DNA of 64,000 bases from Cacconaster sp045601245 (lineage in GTDB: Bacteria > Bacteroidota > Bacteroidia > Bacteroidales > UBA932), in NCBI GenBank assembly GCA_045601245.1, contig JAZRZH010000026.1, forward strand, positions 7,168 to 71,167, read 5' to 3'. This document shows, piece by piece, positions 10,501 through 19,091 of the stretch. Below the pieces are notes generated by a model. The model was not told the origin of the DNA. It did not search any database and was given only the letters and a program-made list of their open reading frames with translations. Made by a program: the position numbers and the translations under genes. The stretch's first letter is position 1; every line of letters starts with the position of its first letter.

Positions 10501-12041
10501 ACCTTGCCTGCAAGGTCGACTTCACGCAGGTACCATATATCATCAACGGACCGTTCAACATCACCGACAGAGGAGTCACATTTGAAAATGACACCATCAC
10601 CGACCTGCTTGGCAACACCGGCAGGGTCAACGGAGGCGTTTCATATAATAACTTCAAGAACATTAATCTTGGTGTCAAGTTCCGGCTTATGGATATGCTC
10701 GCCCTCAATACTACCGAAGCTGATGCGGACAACGGATTCTACGGCCGCGCATTCGGTACAGGCAGCGTATCGATCACGGGGCCGCTCGACAACATAATGC
10801 TCGGCATAAACGTCAGGACCGGAGAAGGCGCGGTGCATATCCCGCTCAATTCCTCCGGATCCGAGAAGACATCCATACTGACATTTGCAGACATCGAACA
10901 GCCCATATTTGACGAATATGATTCACTTCTTGTAAAAAAGGCATTGAAAGCCGATGAAAAGAGCAAGTCATCCCTCGGTGTCAATGTGAAGCTCAATGTT
11001 ACGCAGCTGACCGAGATCGGCCTCGACATCAACCGTTCCCTCGGTGATATGCTTAAAGCGCGCGGCACCGGAAATGTGGAAATCAACGTAGGGCGCGACC
11101 TGTTTGACATCAAGGGCGGATACAATATCGACGAAGGCAGCTATAAGTTCGCCCTGATGGGAATCACTTCAAAAGACTTCATTATCAATCCTGGCGGCAC
11201 CATCAACTTCACCGGCGACATAATGCAGTCGGACCTCAATATGACCGCCACATACAGGACAAAGGCATCGATGGGACCGCTGATCGCCGACACGACATCT
11301 GTAAGCACGCGCCGCACCGTAAACTGCGGCATCGACATTTCCGGCAAGTTATCGAACCCGCAACTCGGGTTCAATATAGACATCCCTGACCTCGACCCTG
11401 CCACAAAGGGGCGCGTCGAAGCGGCCCTCAGCTCGGAGGACAAGCGGCTCAAACAGTTCCTGGCTCTCCTGGTCTCCGGCAGTTTCGTGCCTGACGAGCA
11501 GTCCGGCATCGTAAACAACACAACTGTGCTCTATTCGAATGCCTCCGAAATTATGGCCAACCAGGTCAACAATATATTCCGGCAATTGGAAATCCCTCTT
11601 GACCTCGGATTCAACTACCAGCCTGGTACCGGAGGCGTGGATATCTTCGACGTGGCCATATCCACTCAATTGTTCAACAACCGCGTGACAATCAACGGAA
11701 ACATCGGCAACCAGGATTACCTGTCATCCAGCAGCAACAGCGAAGTGGTCGGCAATGTGGATATGGAGGTAAAGATCAACAAGAGCGGAAGGCTCCGCAT
11801 CAACCTCTTCTCGCACGCCGCAGACCGTTACAGCAACTATCTCGACCAGACACAGCGCAACGGGGCAGGTATCGTTTTCCAGGAAGAATTCGATACATTC
11901 AGGGAACTCTGGATGAAGATATTCCGCCGCCGTTACTCCGCGACACCGGGGACGATCCCCGTCACAATGCCGCGCGAGTCCGGCTATAGGGTCATCCGCC
12001 CGCTCTCAGATACACTCAAGATCAGTCCGACCGAGTTCTAA
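7506..12041 (+). CDS. tamB: TamB-like translocation and assembly module protein
   Basis: Very long (1511 aa) envelope protein anchored in the inner membrane by one N-terminal segment (about residues 9-29). The rest is a repetitive beta-rich region expected to span the periplasm, ending in the conserved DUF490/TamB C-terminal domain (about residues 1150-1500, with the patterns GGYNIDEGSYKF and NNRVTINGNIG). In proteobacteria TamB works with the BamA-like TamA in outer-membrane protein insertion and phospholipid traffic; Bacteroidota homologues are assigned by domain only. Codon use is ordinary. The N-terminus is well supported by a promoter 27 bases upstream. Confidence 0.9.
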   Translation: MKTLRRIIVGILLVAILLPLAVIVAVQIPSMQTFVSKKVTQALSDNIEGNISVGKVYILPLHTAIITDLSITEPEGDTILAVRKLSANIEGKTLFSSEELKVNRIILDGGVAHMRYVTPDETNISRLLAQFASSEKTESSLPWKNISVGKVKVNGIDFTLDNPFVEQPKCDIKAGSVDFNNLDVQKLHLSASDLFYTKEGDAGCRIADLSFTERNSGYNLRTFKASISAGNDGISVKNLKFDDGFSKLTADCELTTESLKDLSSFAKEVPFSLNIKSSAINAATLKAFLPNANIPNLKLKVAGEIYGMVDDLVVDGLYVESESGITVLDLDAKVNGLPDIDNARVDLHLNDCHTTTADISQIIKSVNEKFKESTVSKYLPGETITINGTVNGLLSDLIAVLDVDTGEYGRIDTDIECKGLTDNIPRLGGKVSGQSIAIGKFLNDTLFTDITFSSAVAMELGKKPAVLIDNLNIESFGFKGYNYSGITACGALESNRLCAILESQDPNIQMNADISAILDDNAVNYYKANVKLGHADLHSLKFDSRDTSIVNGEIIAEIEQTEDNVILGQAKLKDIRILLADGRHDLGNINAKAYFDREEQYNIEVTSSLADASYRGSSSIKELASDARVLLSRELGNILEIDRSTLKESEGSNGCTFALKTGNIKPLAAFIMPDLTISEGTTVNAALNGSKSIDIEAKSSLISLGDNHIKNLRLVAADDSGPIRAKIHADIIQRGDIILKNNNITTDIENNTIDIGYRFDNGETENWDGSFNAALLFPEKVEGGDLFIADIAKSYINVEGSKWQFIPSTVRYRNKHIGIEDFRAYCGNQFITANGVVSDSKLDTLNVKINQVDISVINELTKTPVDIQGIFTGKASAFGLLAKDRGMLLDLNGDGLAANQEPLGSIHLLCKWDEAKERFNMLIDNRLNDRKPINAIGYFKPSDKTINVQASLDELAVSWLDPLLTGIVSDMGGSLSGEIKVNGPLNKLSISGSDTRFNNLACKVDFTQVPYIINGPFNITDRGVTFENDTITDLLGNTGRVNGGVSYNNFKNINLGVKFRLMDMLALNTTEADADNGFYGRAFGTGSVSITGPLDNIMLGINVRTGEGAVHIPLNSSGSEKTSILTFADIEQPIFDEYDSLLVKKALKADEKSKSSLGVNVKLNVTQLTEIGLDINRSLGDMLKARGTGNVEINVGRDLFDIKGGYNIDEGSYKFALMGITSKDFIINPGGTINFTGDIMQSDLNMTATYRTKASMGPLIADTTSVSTRRTVNCGIDISGKLSNPQLGFNIDIPDLDPATKGRVEAALSSEDKRLKQFLALLVSGSFVPDEQSGIVNNTTVLYSNASEIMANQVNNIFRQLEIPLDLGFNYQPGTGGVDIFDVAISTQLFNNRVTINGNIGNQDYLSSSSNSEVVGNVDMEVKINKSGRLRINLFSHAADRYSNYLDQTQRNGAGIVFQEEFDTFRELWMKIFRRRYSATPGTIPVTMPRESGYRVIRPLSDTLKISPTEF

Positions 12042-12052
12042 CGATTTTTCAA

Positions 12053-13351
12053 TCAGATTTCCAATTCGACCATTTCCCCGATGAAAGCCGGGTCATATGG
12101 CCGCTCGACGCGGATGTAGTTCTCCGTATATCCGAACATCATACCGCCTTTCTGCGTACTCTCGAAGAGGACATTCGCCGTCCGCCCGACATTCGCAGCG
12201 CAGAATTCGGCGTGAAGTCTGTCGGAAAGTTCCTCGAGGCGGGCCACGCGCTCCGCCTTGACGGCGGCAGTCAGCTGGTCGGGCCGCGCCGCAGCCTCGG
12301 TGTCATCCCTGCGCGAATACGGGAAAATATGCAGGAACGCCGGACGCACGCGGCTGAGCAGGTTGTATGTCTCCATGAAGTCCTCCTCCGTCTCACCCGG
12401 AAAACCGACTATGACATCAATGCCGAAAAAGACGCGGGTGTATCTCTCCTCCGCCGGCTCGAGAATATCCCGGACCAGTGCGATCTTGTCCTCGAACATC
12501 TTCGACGTATATCTGCGGTGCATAGCCTTGAGAGTCTTGTCGCAGCCCGACTGTATCGGTATATGGAAATGCGGCAGGAATTTGGTGCCGGTTGCGATCC
12601 AACGCAGTATCTCCTCCGTCAGCAGATTCGGCTCAATGGATGAAATGCGGTAGCGCTCTATGCCTTCAACGGCATTGAGAGCCTTGAGCAGGTCGAGGAA
12701 TGACTCTCCGGTGGATTTGCCGAAGTCACCAATATTGACTCCGGTCAGGACTATCTCCTTCACCCCTTCCACCGCGGCTTCGCGGGCCTGGGACACAATT
12801 GTGGAAACTGGGATGTTGCGGCTCCGCCCGCGGGCGAGCCAAACCGTACAATATGAGCAGTGGTAGTCACAACCGTCCTGGACCTTGAGGAAGGAACGCG
12901 TTCGCTCGCCGGTGGAGTACGCCGGAAATATGCAGTCTATCGCCTTTTCCGGACAGCTGTACGCCTTCGGAGCCGGATTGAGGCCTGCGCGGCGCTGCTC
13001 CAGCAACTCCGCCACCAGTTCATATACGCGCGGCTTGTCCTGGGCTCCAGTGACAATGTCCACCCCTTCGATATTCAGTATCTCCTGCGGCTTGAGCTGA
13101 GCGTAGCAGCCTGTAACCGCAATGACCGCATCCGGAGATATCTTCTGCAACTTGCGGATTATGTTGCGGCACTTCTTGTCCGCCGTCTCCGTGACGGAGC
13201 AGGTATTTATAACAAACACGTCAGCACCCTCGACGGGCTTGACAGCCTTGAATCCGTGCTGCACGAACTCGCGGGAGAGCGTCGAACTCTCCGAATAGTT
13301 CAGTTTGCAGCCCAGCGTCGCGAACGCCACCCTCATTTGCTCTGCTGCCAT
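12053..13351 (-). CDS. mtaB: tRNA t6A37 methylthiotransferase MtaB
   Basis: Radical-SAM enzyme that converts t6A37 to ms2t6A37 in tRNA. The 432-aa protein has the N-terminal UPF0004 domain with its cluster cysteines (TLGCKLN, NTCSVTE, TGCYAQ), the radical-SAM triad in GCDYHCSYC, and a C-terminal TRAM-like part. It acts on the product of TsaD, encoded nearby. I place the start at MAAEQMRV (ATG 13349-13351), one base after the folB stop; MRVAFATLGC at 13336 is also possible. The open frame upstream of this lies inside folB. Confidence 0.92.
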   Translation of the reverse strand: MAAEQMRVAFATLGCKLNYSESSTLSREFVQHGFKAVKPVEGADVFVINTCSVTETADKKCRNIIRKLQKISPDAVIAVTGCYAQLKPQEILNIEGVDIVTGAQDKPRVYELVAELLEQRRAGLNPAPKAYSCPEKAIDCIFPAYSTGERTRSFLKVQDGCDYHCSYCTVWLARGRSRNIPVSTIVSQAREAAVEGVKEIVLTGVNIGDFGKSTGESFLDLLKALNAVEGIERYRISSIEPNLLTEEILRWIATGTKFLPHFHIPIQSGCDKTLKAMHRRYTSKMFEDKIALVRDILEPAEERYTRVFFGIDVIVGFPGETEEDFMETYNLLSRVRPAFLHIFPYSRRDDTEAAARPDQLTAAVKAERVARLEELSDRLHAEFCAANVGRTANVLFESTQKGGMMFGYTENYIRVERPYDPAFIGEMVELEI

Positions 13352-13352
13352 A

Positions 13353-13697
13353 TCAACGGTCAATTGTAACTGATGAAGACTCCACCCTGCCTTCAACCGG
13401 AGGGTTGTATTTGGTGACTCTGACACTTAGATACGTCAATGCCGGAAAAGCCGAGAGTACGGCTTCGCGTATGCGCCAGGCAACGTTTTCGAGAAGATTG
13501 GAAGGTATGGCCATCTGCTCCTTGACGATGTCATAGACTTGCGCGTAATTCACCGCATGGACGAGGTCATCGGTGCGCGCAGCACGCTCCATATCGTAGT
13601 CGAAGGCGATATCCACGCTGAAGTCATTGCCTTCACGTCTCTCCTGCTCCAGGCAGCCGTGATAGGCATAGAACTGCATATTGTCGAGTCTTACCAT
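13353..13697 (-). CDS. folB: Dihydroneopterin aldolase FolB
   Basis: Folate pathway enzyme converting 7,8-dihydroneopterin to 6-hydroxymethyl-dihydropterin and glycolaldehyde. The 114-aa length is typical. The N-terminal pattern (NMQFYAYHGCLEQE) holds the conserved Tyr/His/Gly region, NYAQVYD matches the second conserved block, and the conserved lysine is in VRVTKYNPP. The mtaB start follows its stop after one base, so the two are cotranscribed. A TACCTTTG promoter element lies at 13715-13722. Confidence 0.94.
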   Translation of the reverse strand: MVRLDNMQFYAYHGCLEQERREGNDFSVDIAFDYDMERAARTDDLVHAVNYAQVYDIVKEQMAIPSNLLENVAWRIREAVLSAFPALTYLSVRVTKYNPPVEGRVESSSVTIDR

Positions 13698-13714
13698 TGT
13701 CGTAAGTATTTCTG

Positions 13715-13722
13715 CAAAGGTA
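13715..13722 (-). promoter_or_regulatory. Bacteroidota -7 element for folB-mtaB
   Basis: Minus-strand TACCTTTG, 17 bases before the folB start, matching TAnnTTTG. Confidence 0.5.
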
Positions 13723-13779
13723 ATACTATTTTGTTGACTATGGTGTCAATATCCACGTCCGGATCCTTGATATCGATTT

Positions 13780-16089
13780 TCAGAACGAAAGAGAGACACC
13801 GCATTGGAGGGAACGTGGAAGCGAAGGCCCATAAATATATCCGGAATCCCTGAACTCACCGACATCGAAATCCCGCTGATAGGAATTGAAGATATTCTTT
13901 ACCGCGACCGACACTTCCAGTGAGCAGGTATTCATCATCCTGAAATCATAGCCGGCTCTGGCACCCACATCCCAGAACGAAGGCGTAGTCACGGCTACGT
14001 CAAGCGGTGTGCCGCTGCCTTCCATATGCGGCGTGAGCATCGGTCCCGTATATGTACCGTTGAGGCTAAGGTTCAGTTTTCTGACCGGAGCATAATTCGC
14101 CACGAGATATCCGTATGAATCCGGAGAGCGGAAGACCTTCAAAGTCGGCCCGACATCCGGATTGGAACTCCAGACTTCCGGTTCGGAATAGCGGCTTCTC
14201 TGGAACGTGATGCCGGCCTGGATGCTGAATTTGCTGCCAACCGAAGCCTGGGCCTCCAGATTGCAGCCGAGCACACTCTCTCCGGAACCGTTGTATCTTT
14301 CCATCACGCTGCTCATTCCCTCATCGGCTCTTTCGTCCGTCTGACGGAGCGCAAAGGTATCTTCAAGCAGGATGTAGAAGCCTTCGGCCATCAGGTTCAG
14401 TTTCACTGTACCGAAGCTGTGGTACCAGTCTCCGGAGAGGCTGAATGAATGGGACTTCTCTTCCTTCAGATTGTCAGCTAGACGGATTCTGACCCTTTCG
14501 CCTCCCACGACGGAGATATGCAGGTCCTCGTCGAAGGCCTGTGGAGCCCTGAATCCGCTGGCATATACCGCCCTGAATCCCAGGTCGCGGAAAGGGCTGT
14601 ACCGGACGTTGACTCTTGGGGACCATATAGGAGTCTTTATCAGATTGTGCCTGTCAAACCTCACTCCCGCGAGGATGGACCAATGCTCGTTCTTCCATTC
14701 GTTTTGGGCGAATGCGCTCACAATCCTGACGGTCTGGTCCGTGGTTTGGTCATATCCTAAGGAGACATCGTGCAATTTGTCAAAATTGTACTCCGCCCCC
14801 ACGAGAAGCTGCGACGGCATAAACAGGCACTTCAAAAAACTGTATGAATACTGGCCTCCGGTCACAGCTGTAATGTCCGAAGTCTTCCCGTATGCATTGG
14901 GGTCCATCTGACTACCATAGTAGCTGTTGCGGTTGATGAGCTGTGCTGACGTATATGCGCTGTAGTGGTGCCTGTTGTCGGCACTCTGGCCTTCGTAGCA
15001 GATGGAGCCGCTATTGTTCACGTGCTCGGTCTGCTCCGCAATCAGAGCCTCGTGAACCGGTCTGTCAAGCCTGTCACCCCCGCGGCGGTATTCCTTCACG
15101 CCGTGGTACTCCAGGCTCAGTTTTGAAAACGGCGAGACAAGAAGGTGCGCCCGTGTCCCGATGGTGATTGAGTTGATGGTGGGAATGTCGCTGAATCCGT
15201 CAGAATTGGCATCATAGCTGTCGCGCGAACGTTTCTGCCCGAACACATAGGCCCCCGCCTTACCATTGTCCGCCACCATCGAGGCATTGACATTCGTGAC
15301 GTTGTCAAAAGTACTGCCGCCGCTGATTGAGGTGAGGCTGTGACCGACATTGGCACTTGGTGCCTTCGCTTCCTTGGTTATAATATTGATGGTGCCTCCG
15401 ATGGCGGATGCGCCGTAAAGCGCCGAGCCTCCGCCGCGGACAACCTCCACCCTCTCTATCATCGAAGCCGGTATCTGCTCCAGCCCATATACTCCGGCAA
15501 GAGCGGAGAAAACGGGGCGGGAATCTATGAGAACCTGGGAATAATGCCCGCAGAGGCCGTTGATACGGGCCTGGGCGAAACCGCAGTTCTGGCAGTCATT
15601 CTCCACCCGCACACCTGGCTGGAAGGCCAGACCATCAGCCAGCGTCGGAGACGAAGTCGTGGCGAATATCTTAGGGTCCAGCACATTCACAAGGATAGGG
15701 GATTCTTTTCTGGAGGTATGGCTTCTGGTGGCGCTGACCACGACTCCATCAAGCGACAGCTGTTCCTCCGAAATGGAGATATTCACTTCCTGTGACTCTC
15801 CGCTCTTCACCTCGATGCTGACATAACTGTCCGAGTAGCCTATAGCCGTTGCGATGAGTTCATATTGTCCTGTCGGGACATTCCTGAGTGAATAATGTCC
15901 GGAGGATGAGGTCTGTGTGCCTATCTGCGTTCCTTTCAACATCACAGTTATGTATGGAAGGTGTTCGCCGGTCTTTGAATCCGTTACGTGCCCCTGAATG
16001 CTTGAATCAGTATTCGACTGCGCATATGCGCCGAATGCTCCCGGGCTCAATACGAGGGCGAGAGCACACAAAATATGTTTGAATTTCAT
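13780..16089 (-). CDS. TonB-dependent receptor, probable metal or metallophore uptake
   Basis: Outer-membrane receptor of 769 aa. A signal peptide (residues 1-23) is followed by a carboxypeptidase-D-regulatory-like domain (about 28-112), a plug (about 125-235) and a 22-strand-type barrel ending in a C-terminal aromatic residue (VSLSF). The plug contains an unusual cysteine cluster (ENDCQNCGFAQARINGLCG, near residues 158-176), a possible metal ligand set. It lies 69 bases downstream of a small exported His-rich protein gene on the same strand, and the two probably form one operon. The metal role is inferred from the cysteines and the partner; the substrate is unknown. Confidence 0.85.
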   Translation of the reverse strand: MKFKHILCALALVLSPGAFGAYAQSNTDSSIQGHVTDSKTGEHLPYITVMLKGTQIGTQTSSSGHYSLRNVPTGQYELIATAIGYSDSYVSIEVKSGESQEVNISISEEQLSLDGVVVSATRSHTSRKESPILVNVLDPKIFATTSSPTLADGLAFQPGVRVENDCQNCGFAQARINGLCGHYSQVLIDSRPVFSALAGVYGLEQIPASMIERVEVVRGGGSALYGASAIGGTINIITKEAKAPSANVGHSLTSISGGSTFDNVTNVNASMVADNGKAGAYVFGQKRSRDSYDANSDGFSDIPTINSITIGTRAHLLVSPFSKLSLEYHGVKEYRRGGDRLDRPVHEALIAEQTEHVNNSGSICYEGQSADNRHHYSAYTSAQLINRNSYYGSQMDPNAYGKTSDITAVTGGQYSYSFLKCLFMPSQLLVGAEYNFDKLHDVSLGYDQTTDQTVRIVSAFAQNEWKNEHWSILAGVRFDRHNLIKTPIWSPRVNVRYSPFRDLGFRAVYASGFRAPQAFDEDLHISVVGGERVRIRLADNLKEEKSHSFSLSGDWYHSFGTVKLNLMAEGFYILLEDTFALRQTDERADEGMSSVMERYNGSGESVLGCNLEAQASVGSKFSIQAGITFQRSRYSEPEVWSSNPDVGPTLKVFRSPDSYGYLVANYAPVRKLNLSLNGTYTGPMLTPHMEGSGTPLDVAVTTPSFWDVGARAGYDFRMMNTCSLEVSVAVKNIFNSYQRDFDVGEFRDSGYIYGPSLPRSLQCGVSLSF

Positions 16090-16158
16090 GTGTGATTTTG
16101 ATGTTTATATAATACGACAACAGGGCCGCTCATCGTGGGCGGCCGTAATGAAACGGTA

Positions 16159-16497
16159 TTATACAGACATCGGAGGACCACGGAGGGATATCGTCCCCGG
16201 ATGGATTCCAGAAACAAAAGCGCTTTTGTCGGAATGCGCCGACTCCATCAGCGGACACTGCGGACAATCGATCCCGTCCGCAGAATCGGACAAATCGAAA
16301 ATGTTCGCCGAAAGGAGGCTTATCGCCTGGAACTGCGCAGTGTTATGAGTATGGGATTTCGCGCTCCAGGGATGGGAGTGGACAATCTTGCCGGAAACGC
16401 CCTCGTGAGTATGGACAAAGAGATTTGTGGACGCAAAGAAAAATGCGAACAACAAAAGCAGAACCACACTGCTGTGCTTTGAAAATCTCCTGCTCAT
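16159..16497 (-). CDS. Small exported His-rich protein beside TonB receptor
   Basis: A 112-aa protein with a hydrophobic N-terminal segment (about residues 11-27), then three His-x-His pairs (HTHE, HSHP, HTHN) and a CPQC pair. Small exported His-rich proteins of this type commonly precede Bacteroidota TonB receptors that appear linked to metals; no biochemical role is known to me. The start is the ATG at 16495-16497, not the in-frame ATG 36 bases upstream, because a strong promoter (TTTG-N19-TATCTTTG) lies at 16504-16534, leaving almost no leader. Metal binding or sensing in the periplasm is an inference. Confidence 0.65.
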   Translation of the reverse strand: MSRRFSKHSSVVLLLLFAFFFASTNLFVHTHEGVSGKIVHSHPWSAKSHTHNTAQFQAISLLSANIFDLSDSADGIDCPQCPLMESAHSDKSAFVSGIHPGTISLRGPPMSV

Positions 16498-16503
16498 CAG
16501 CTG

Positions 16504-16534
16504 CAAAGATACGAAAAAACTATAGCAGCACAAA
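16504..16534 (-). promoter_or_regulatory. Consensus Bacteroidota promoter for the His-rich/TonB operon
   Basis: On the minus strand TTTG (16531-16534), 19 bases, then TATCTTTG (16504-16511): a full match to the Bacteroidota vegetative promoter. It lies partly inside the 3' end of the RsmI-like gene (stop at 16520-16522), and the predicted transcript start is next to the ATG at 16497, making the mRNA nearly leaderless. Confidence 0.65.
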
Positions 16535-17218
16535 GACGCACGGCCTCTTGCCGATTGTCAGTTTTTCCTTTTTCCACTGTTCGACCGTCCTGGTGCGGAT
16601 GAACTGGTCCGGGCAGGATATCTCGGCCGCCACGCAGATGCGTGTGGAAGACTTGCATACAGACAGCAGGTCAGCCATCAGGGAGTCGTTACGGTACGGT
16701 GTCTCGATGATGATCTGCGACTGATTGAATTTCTGCGCACGCTGCTCAATCTCGCGTATTGCCGACTTCCGGGCGTCCGGCTTGACCGGCAGGTAGCCGG
16801 TGAAAGCGAAACATTGGCCGTTGAGGCCGGAGGACATCAGCGCCATCATAAGCGATGATGGGCCGACCTGAGGCACCACCTCCACCCCTTTCTGATGGGC
16901 AAGGGCTACCAGCTGCGCGCCGGGATCCGCCACTGCGGGCAGACCGGCCTCCGAGATCAGGACCGCATCTCGCGTCCCGAGAAGCGTCATATATGAGGAT
17001 ATCTCCTCCGGAGTGGAATGCTCGTTTATCTCGTGGAACTCCAGCCCTTCGATGCGGCCCTTCAGGCCTGCCGCCGAAAGGAATCTGCGCGCGGTGCGCA
17101 CCTCCTCCACGAAGAAGAGAGTAATGCCCTGCAGCAGAGCCAAAGTCGGCGCCGGAAGCACCAGCGCCGGGTCGTATTCCCCGAGAGGGGTAGGTATGAG
17201 ATAGAGTTTGCCGTCCAT
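16520..17218 (-). CDS. RsmI-like SAM-dependent methyltransferase
   Basis: Member of the tetrapyrrole-methylase fold group closest to RsmI, 232 aa. Visible motifs are LYLIPTPLGE at the N-terminus, VEEVRTARRFL, and SEAGLPAVADPGAQLV, the counterpart of the RsmI SAM-site loop. RsmI makes the 2'-O-methyl on C1402 of 16S rRNA. Bacteroidota often have this shorter second member in addition to canonical RsmI, so the exact target is not certain. The gene starts one base after the stop of the upstream PhnP-like gene, and the promoter of the downstream TonB operon is within its last codons. Confidence 0.8.
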   Translation of the reverse strand: MDGKLYLIPTPLGEYDPALVLPAPTLALLQGITLFFVEEVRTARRFLSAAGLKGRIEGLEFHEINEHSTPEEISSYMTLLGTRDAVLISEAGLPAVADPGAQLVALAHQKGVEVVPQVGPSSLMMALMSSGLNGQCFAFTGYLPVKPDARKSAIREIEQRAQKFNQSQIIIETPYRNDSLMADLLSVCKSSTRICVAAEISCPDQFIRTRTVEQWKKEKLTIGKRPCVFVLL

Positions 17219-17219
17219 A

Positions 17220-18002
17220 TCAGAATTCGACCGTCAGGCCGTCATAAGCAGGTTCGATACCCTCGGGAAGTTCGGCCGCCAGCTCTTCATAGCACGGCAG
17301 CTGATGCGAGAGATGTGTCAGGAAGGTACGCTTCGCCCCCACTCTCTTCGCTACCTCGAGAGCCTCCTCAAGGGAGAAATGAGATATGTGATGCCCGCGC
17401 CTGACCGTGTTGATCACGAAGATGTCAAGGTTGCGCAGCTTGTCGAACTCCTCTTCGGGAATAAGGTTCGCATCCGTGACGTATGCGAGGCTGCCGAAGC
17501 GGAAGCCCAGCACCGGGAGTTTGTGGTGGAAAGCGCGTACCGGCTGTATCTCCACGCCCTTTATCTCGAAAGGCCTGTTCTCTATAGTGACGAGATTGTA
17601 CTCCGGCACACCGGGGTACTTATTTTCCGCGAAAGCGTAATAGAACACCTTGTGCATCGCGTCCTGAACCTTCTGCTCGCAGAAGATGGGAAACGCCGTG
17701 CAGACCTTGTATGAAGTGTCCTTATTGTAATTGAAAGCGCGCACGTCATCCAGGCCGCCGATATGGTCTATGTGGTGGTGCGTGATCAGGATGGCGTCAG
17801 GTCTTGACACACCCGCGCGCAGCATCTGCTGGCGGAAGTCCGGCCCGGCATCGATGACAAGTTCCAGCCCCTGATATCGCACGAGCGCAGAGGAGCGCAG
17901 CCGCTTGTCGCGCGGGTCCGTGCTCCTGCACACCGGGCAGTCGCAGCCGATCATCGGCACGCCCTGGGATGTTCCTGTTCCGAGGAATGTAATTGAATTC
18001 AT
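17220..18002 (-). CDS. PhnP-like metallo-beta-lactamase-fold hydrolase
   Basis: Predicted cytosolic phosphodiesterase-type hydrolase of 260 aa. It has the N-terminal FLGTGTSQGVP motif, a cysteine site (GCDCPVC) typical of the PhnP subgroup, and the zinc motif THHHIDHIGG (HxHxDH) near residue 75. Later metal ligands are seen in HHKLP, VTDAN and THLSH. PhnP proper cleaves cyclic ribose phosphate in phosphonate breakdown, but no phn genes are nearby, so the substrate is unknown. The start MNSITFLG (ATG 18000-18002) is preferred because a TATTTTTG promoter element ends at 18008. Confidence 0.85.
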   Translation of the reverse strand: MNSITFLGTGTSQGVPMIGCDCPVCRSTDPRDKRLRSSALVRYQGLELVIDAGPDFRQQMLRAGVSRPDAILITHHHIDHIGGLDDVRAFNYNKDTSYKVCTAFPIFCEQKVQDAMHKVFYYAFAENKYPGVPEYNLVTIENRPFEIKGVEIQPVRAFHHKLPVLGFRFGSLAYVTDANLIPEEEFDKLRNLDIFVINTVRRGHHISHFSLEEALEVAKRVGAKRTFLTHLSHQLPCYEELAAELPEGIEPAYDGLTVEF

Positions 18003-18007
18003 CAATG

Positions 18008-18015
18008 CAAAAATA
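18008..18015 (-). promoter_or_regulatory. Bacteroidota -7 element for the PhnP-like/RsmI-like operon
   Basis: Minus-strand TATTTTTG, only 5 bases before the ATG at 18002, implying a nearly leaderless transcript. It supports the shorter protein start. Confidence 0.45.
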
Positions 18016-18113
18016 CTCAATTATCCGCAAAGAAGAGCGTCATCTATTAGCATATTGTCGGAATAAGCCGTAAATTGCGACTTTGTCAGACAACAGACAA
18101 ATAGACAAAACAA

Positions 18114-19067
18114 ATGACAATCAAAGGCAAGGCATACGGATATCTTCTTGGCGCGATAGCGGCGGCAAGCTTCGGCCTCAACCCCACCTTCACACTGCCG
18201 CTGTACGGATGCGGAATGAATCCGGATTCGGTGCTTCTGTTGCGCTACGGACTCGCAGTGCCGATAATCGCTGCGCTGATCCTGCTTCGAGGACGGAGTT
18301 TCAAAATCCCGAAGAAGGGCATCCTGCCCCTGGCCTGCATCGGAGTCGCAATGACAATCTCATCGCTGGCGCTCTACATCAGTTACAATTATATGGCCGC
18401 CGGCATCGCCTCGACGATCCTCTTCGTATACCCGCTGATCGTGGCGATAATAATGGCCGTATTCTATCACGAGAAACTGACAATGCAGACCATCCTCTGC
18501 ATCCTGCTGGCCACCAGCGGCATACTCCTGCTCTACAACATAGGCGGCGGCGAAACCCTGAGCCTCTACGGGACGGCTATGGCGCTGGCCTCGGCGCTGG
18601 CTTATGCCATCTACCTGGTCGGTGTCAACCAGAAGCAGCTCGCAGGCACCGCAACGCTGACAATCACCTTCTGGGTACTGCTGACAGGAGCTGCAATCTA
18701 TGCCGGCAGGATAGCGCTGGGCATCTCCGAACTCACGCTTCCGGACACCTGGTATCTCTGGCTCGACGCCGTGGGGCTGGCCGTCATACCGACCGTCATA
18801 TCGCTCTTCTGCACCACGAAGGCCATCCAGATCATCGGCTCCACACCAACGGCTATCCTCGGCGCGCTGGAGCCCGCCACCGCCGTCATTATGGGCATAC
18901 TCCTCTTCAATGAAGGAATGACCGGCCGCGAGGCATTCGGCATCCTGATGATCCTCATCGCGGTGTCATTTGTCATCGCCGGCGGAGCGATGAACGGAAG
19001 CGCTATCACCCGCCATCTCACCCGCATACGTCATATGTTCCCGAAAATAAGCAGGAAGCGGAATTAA
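18114..19067 (+). CDS. EamA/DMT-superfamily transporter
   Basis: Inner-membrane protein of 317 aa with ten predicted hydrophobic segments in two EamA repeats (about residues 8-140 and 155-290); the second repeat has the typical LEPATAVIMGILLFNE pattern. Such proteins export metabolites such as amino acids or their analogues; the substrate cannot be told. The gene stands between a divergent PhnP-like gene and an unknown anchored protein 24 bases downstream. Confidence 0.85.
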   Translation: MTIKGKAYGYLLGAIAAASFGLNPTFTLPLYGCGMNPDSVLLLRYGLAVPIIAALILLRGRSFKIPKKGILPLACIGVAMTISSLALYISYNYMAAGIASTILFVYPLIVAIIMAVFYHEKLTMQTILCILLATSGILLLYNIGGGETLSLYGTAMALASALAYAIYLVGVNQKQLAGTATLTITFWVLLTGAAIYAGRIALGISELTLPDTWYLWLDAVGLAVIPTVISLFCTTKAIQIIGSTPTAILGALEPATAVIMGILLFNEGMTGREAFGILMILIAVSFVIAGGAMNGSAITRHLTRIRHMFPKISRKRN

Positions 19068-19091
19068 ACACTCCGCACTTGGACAGACGCG

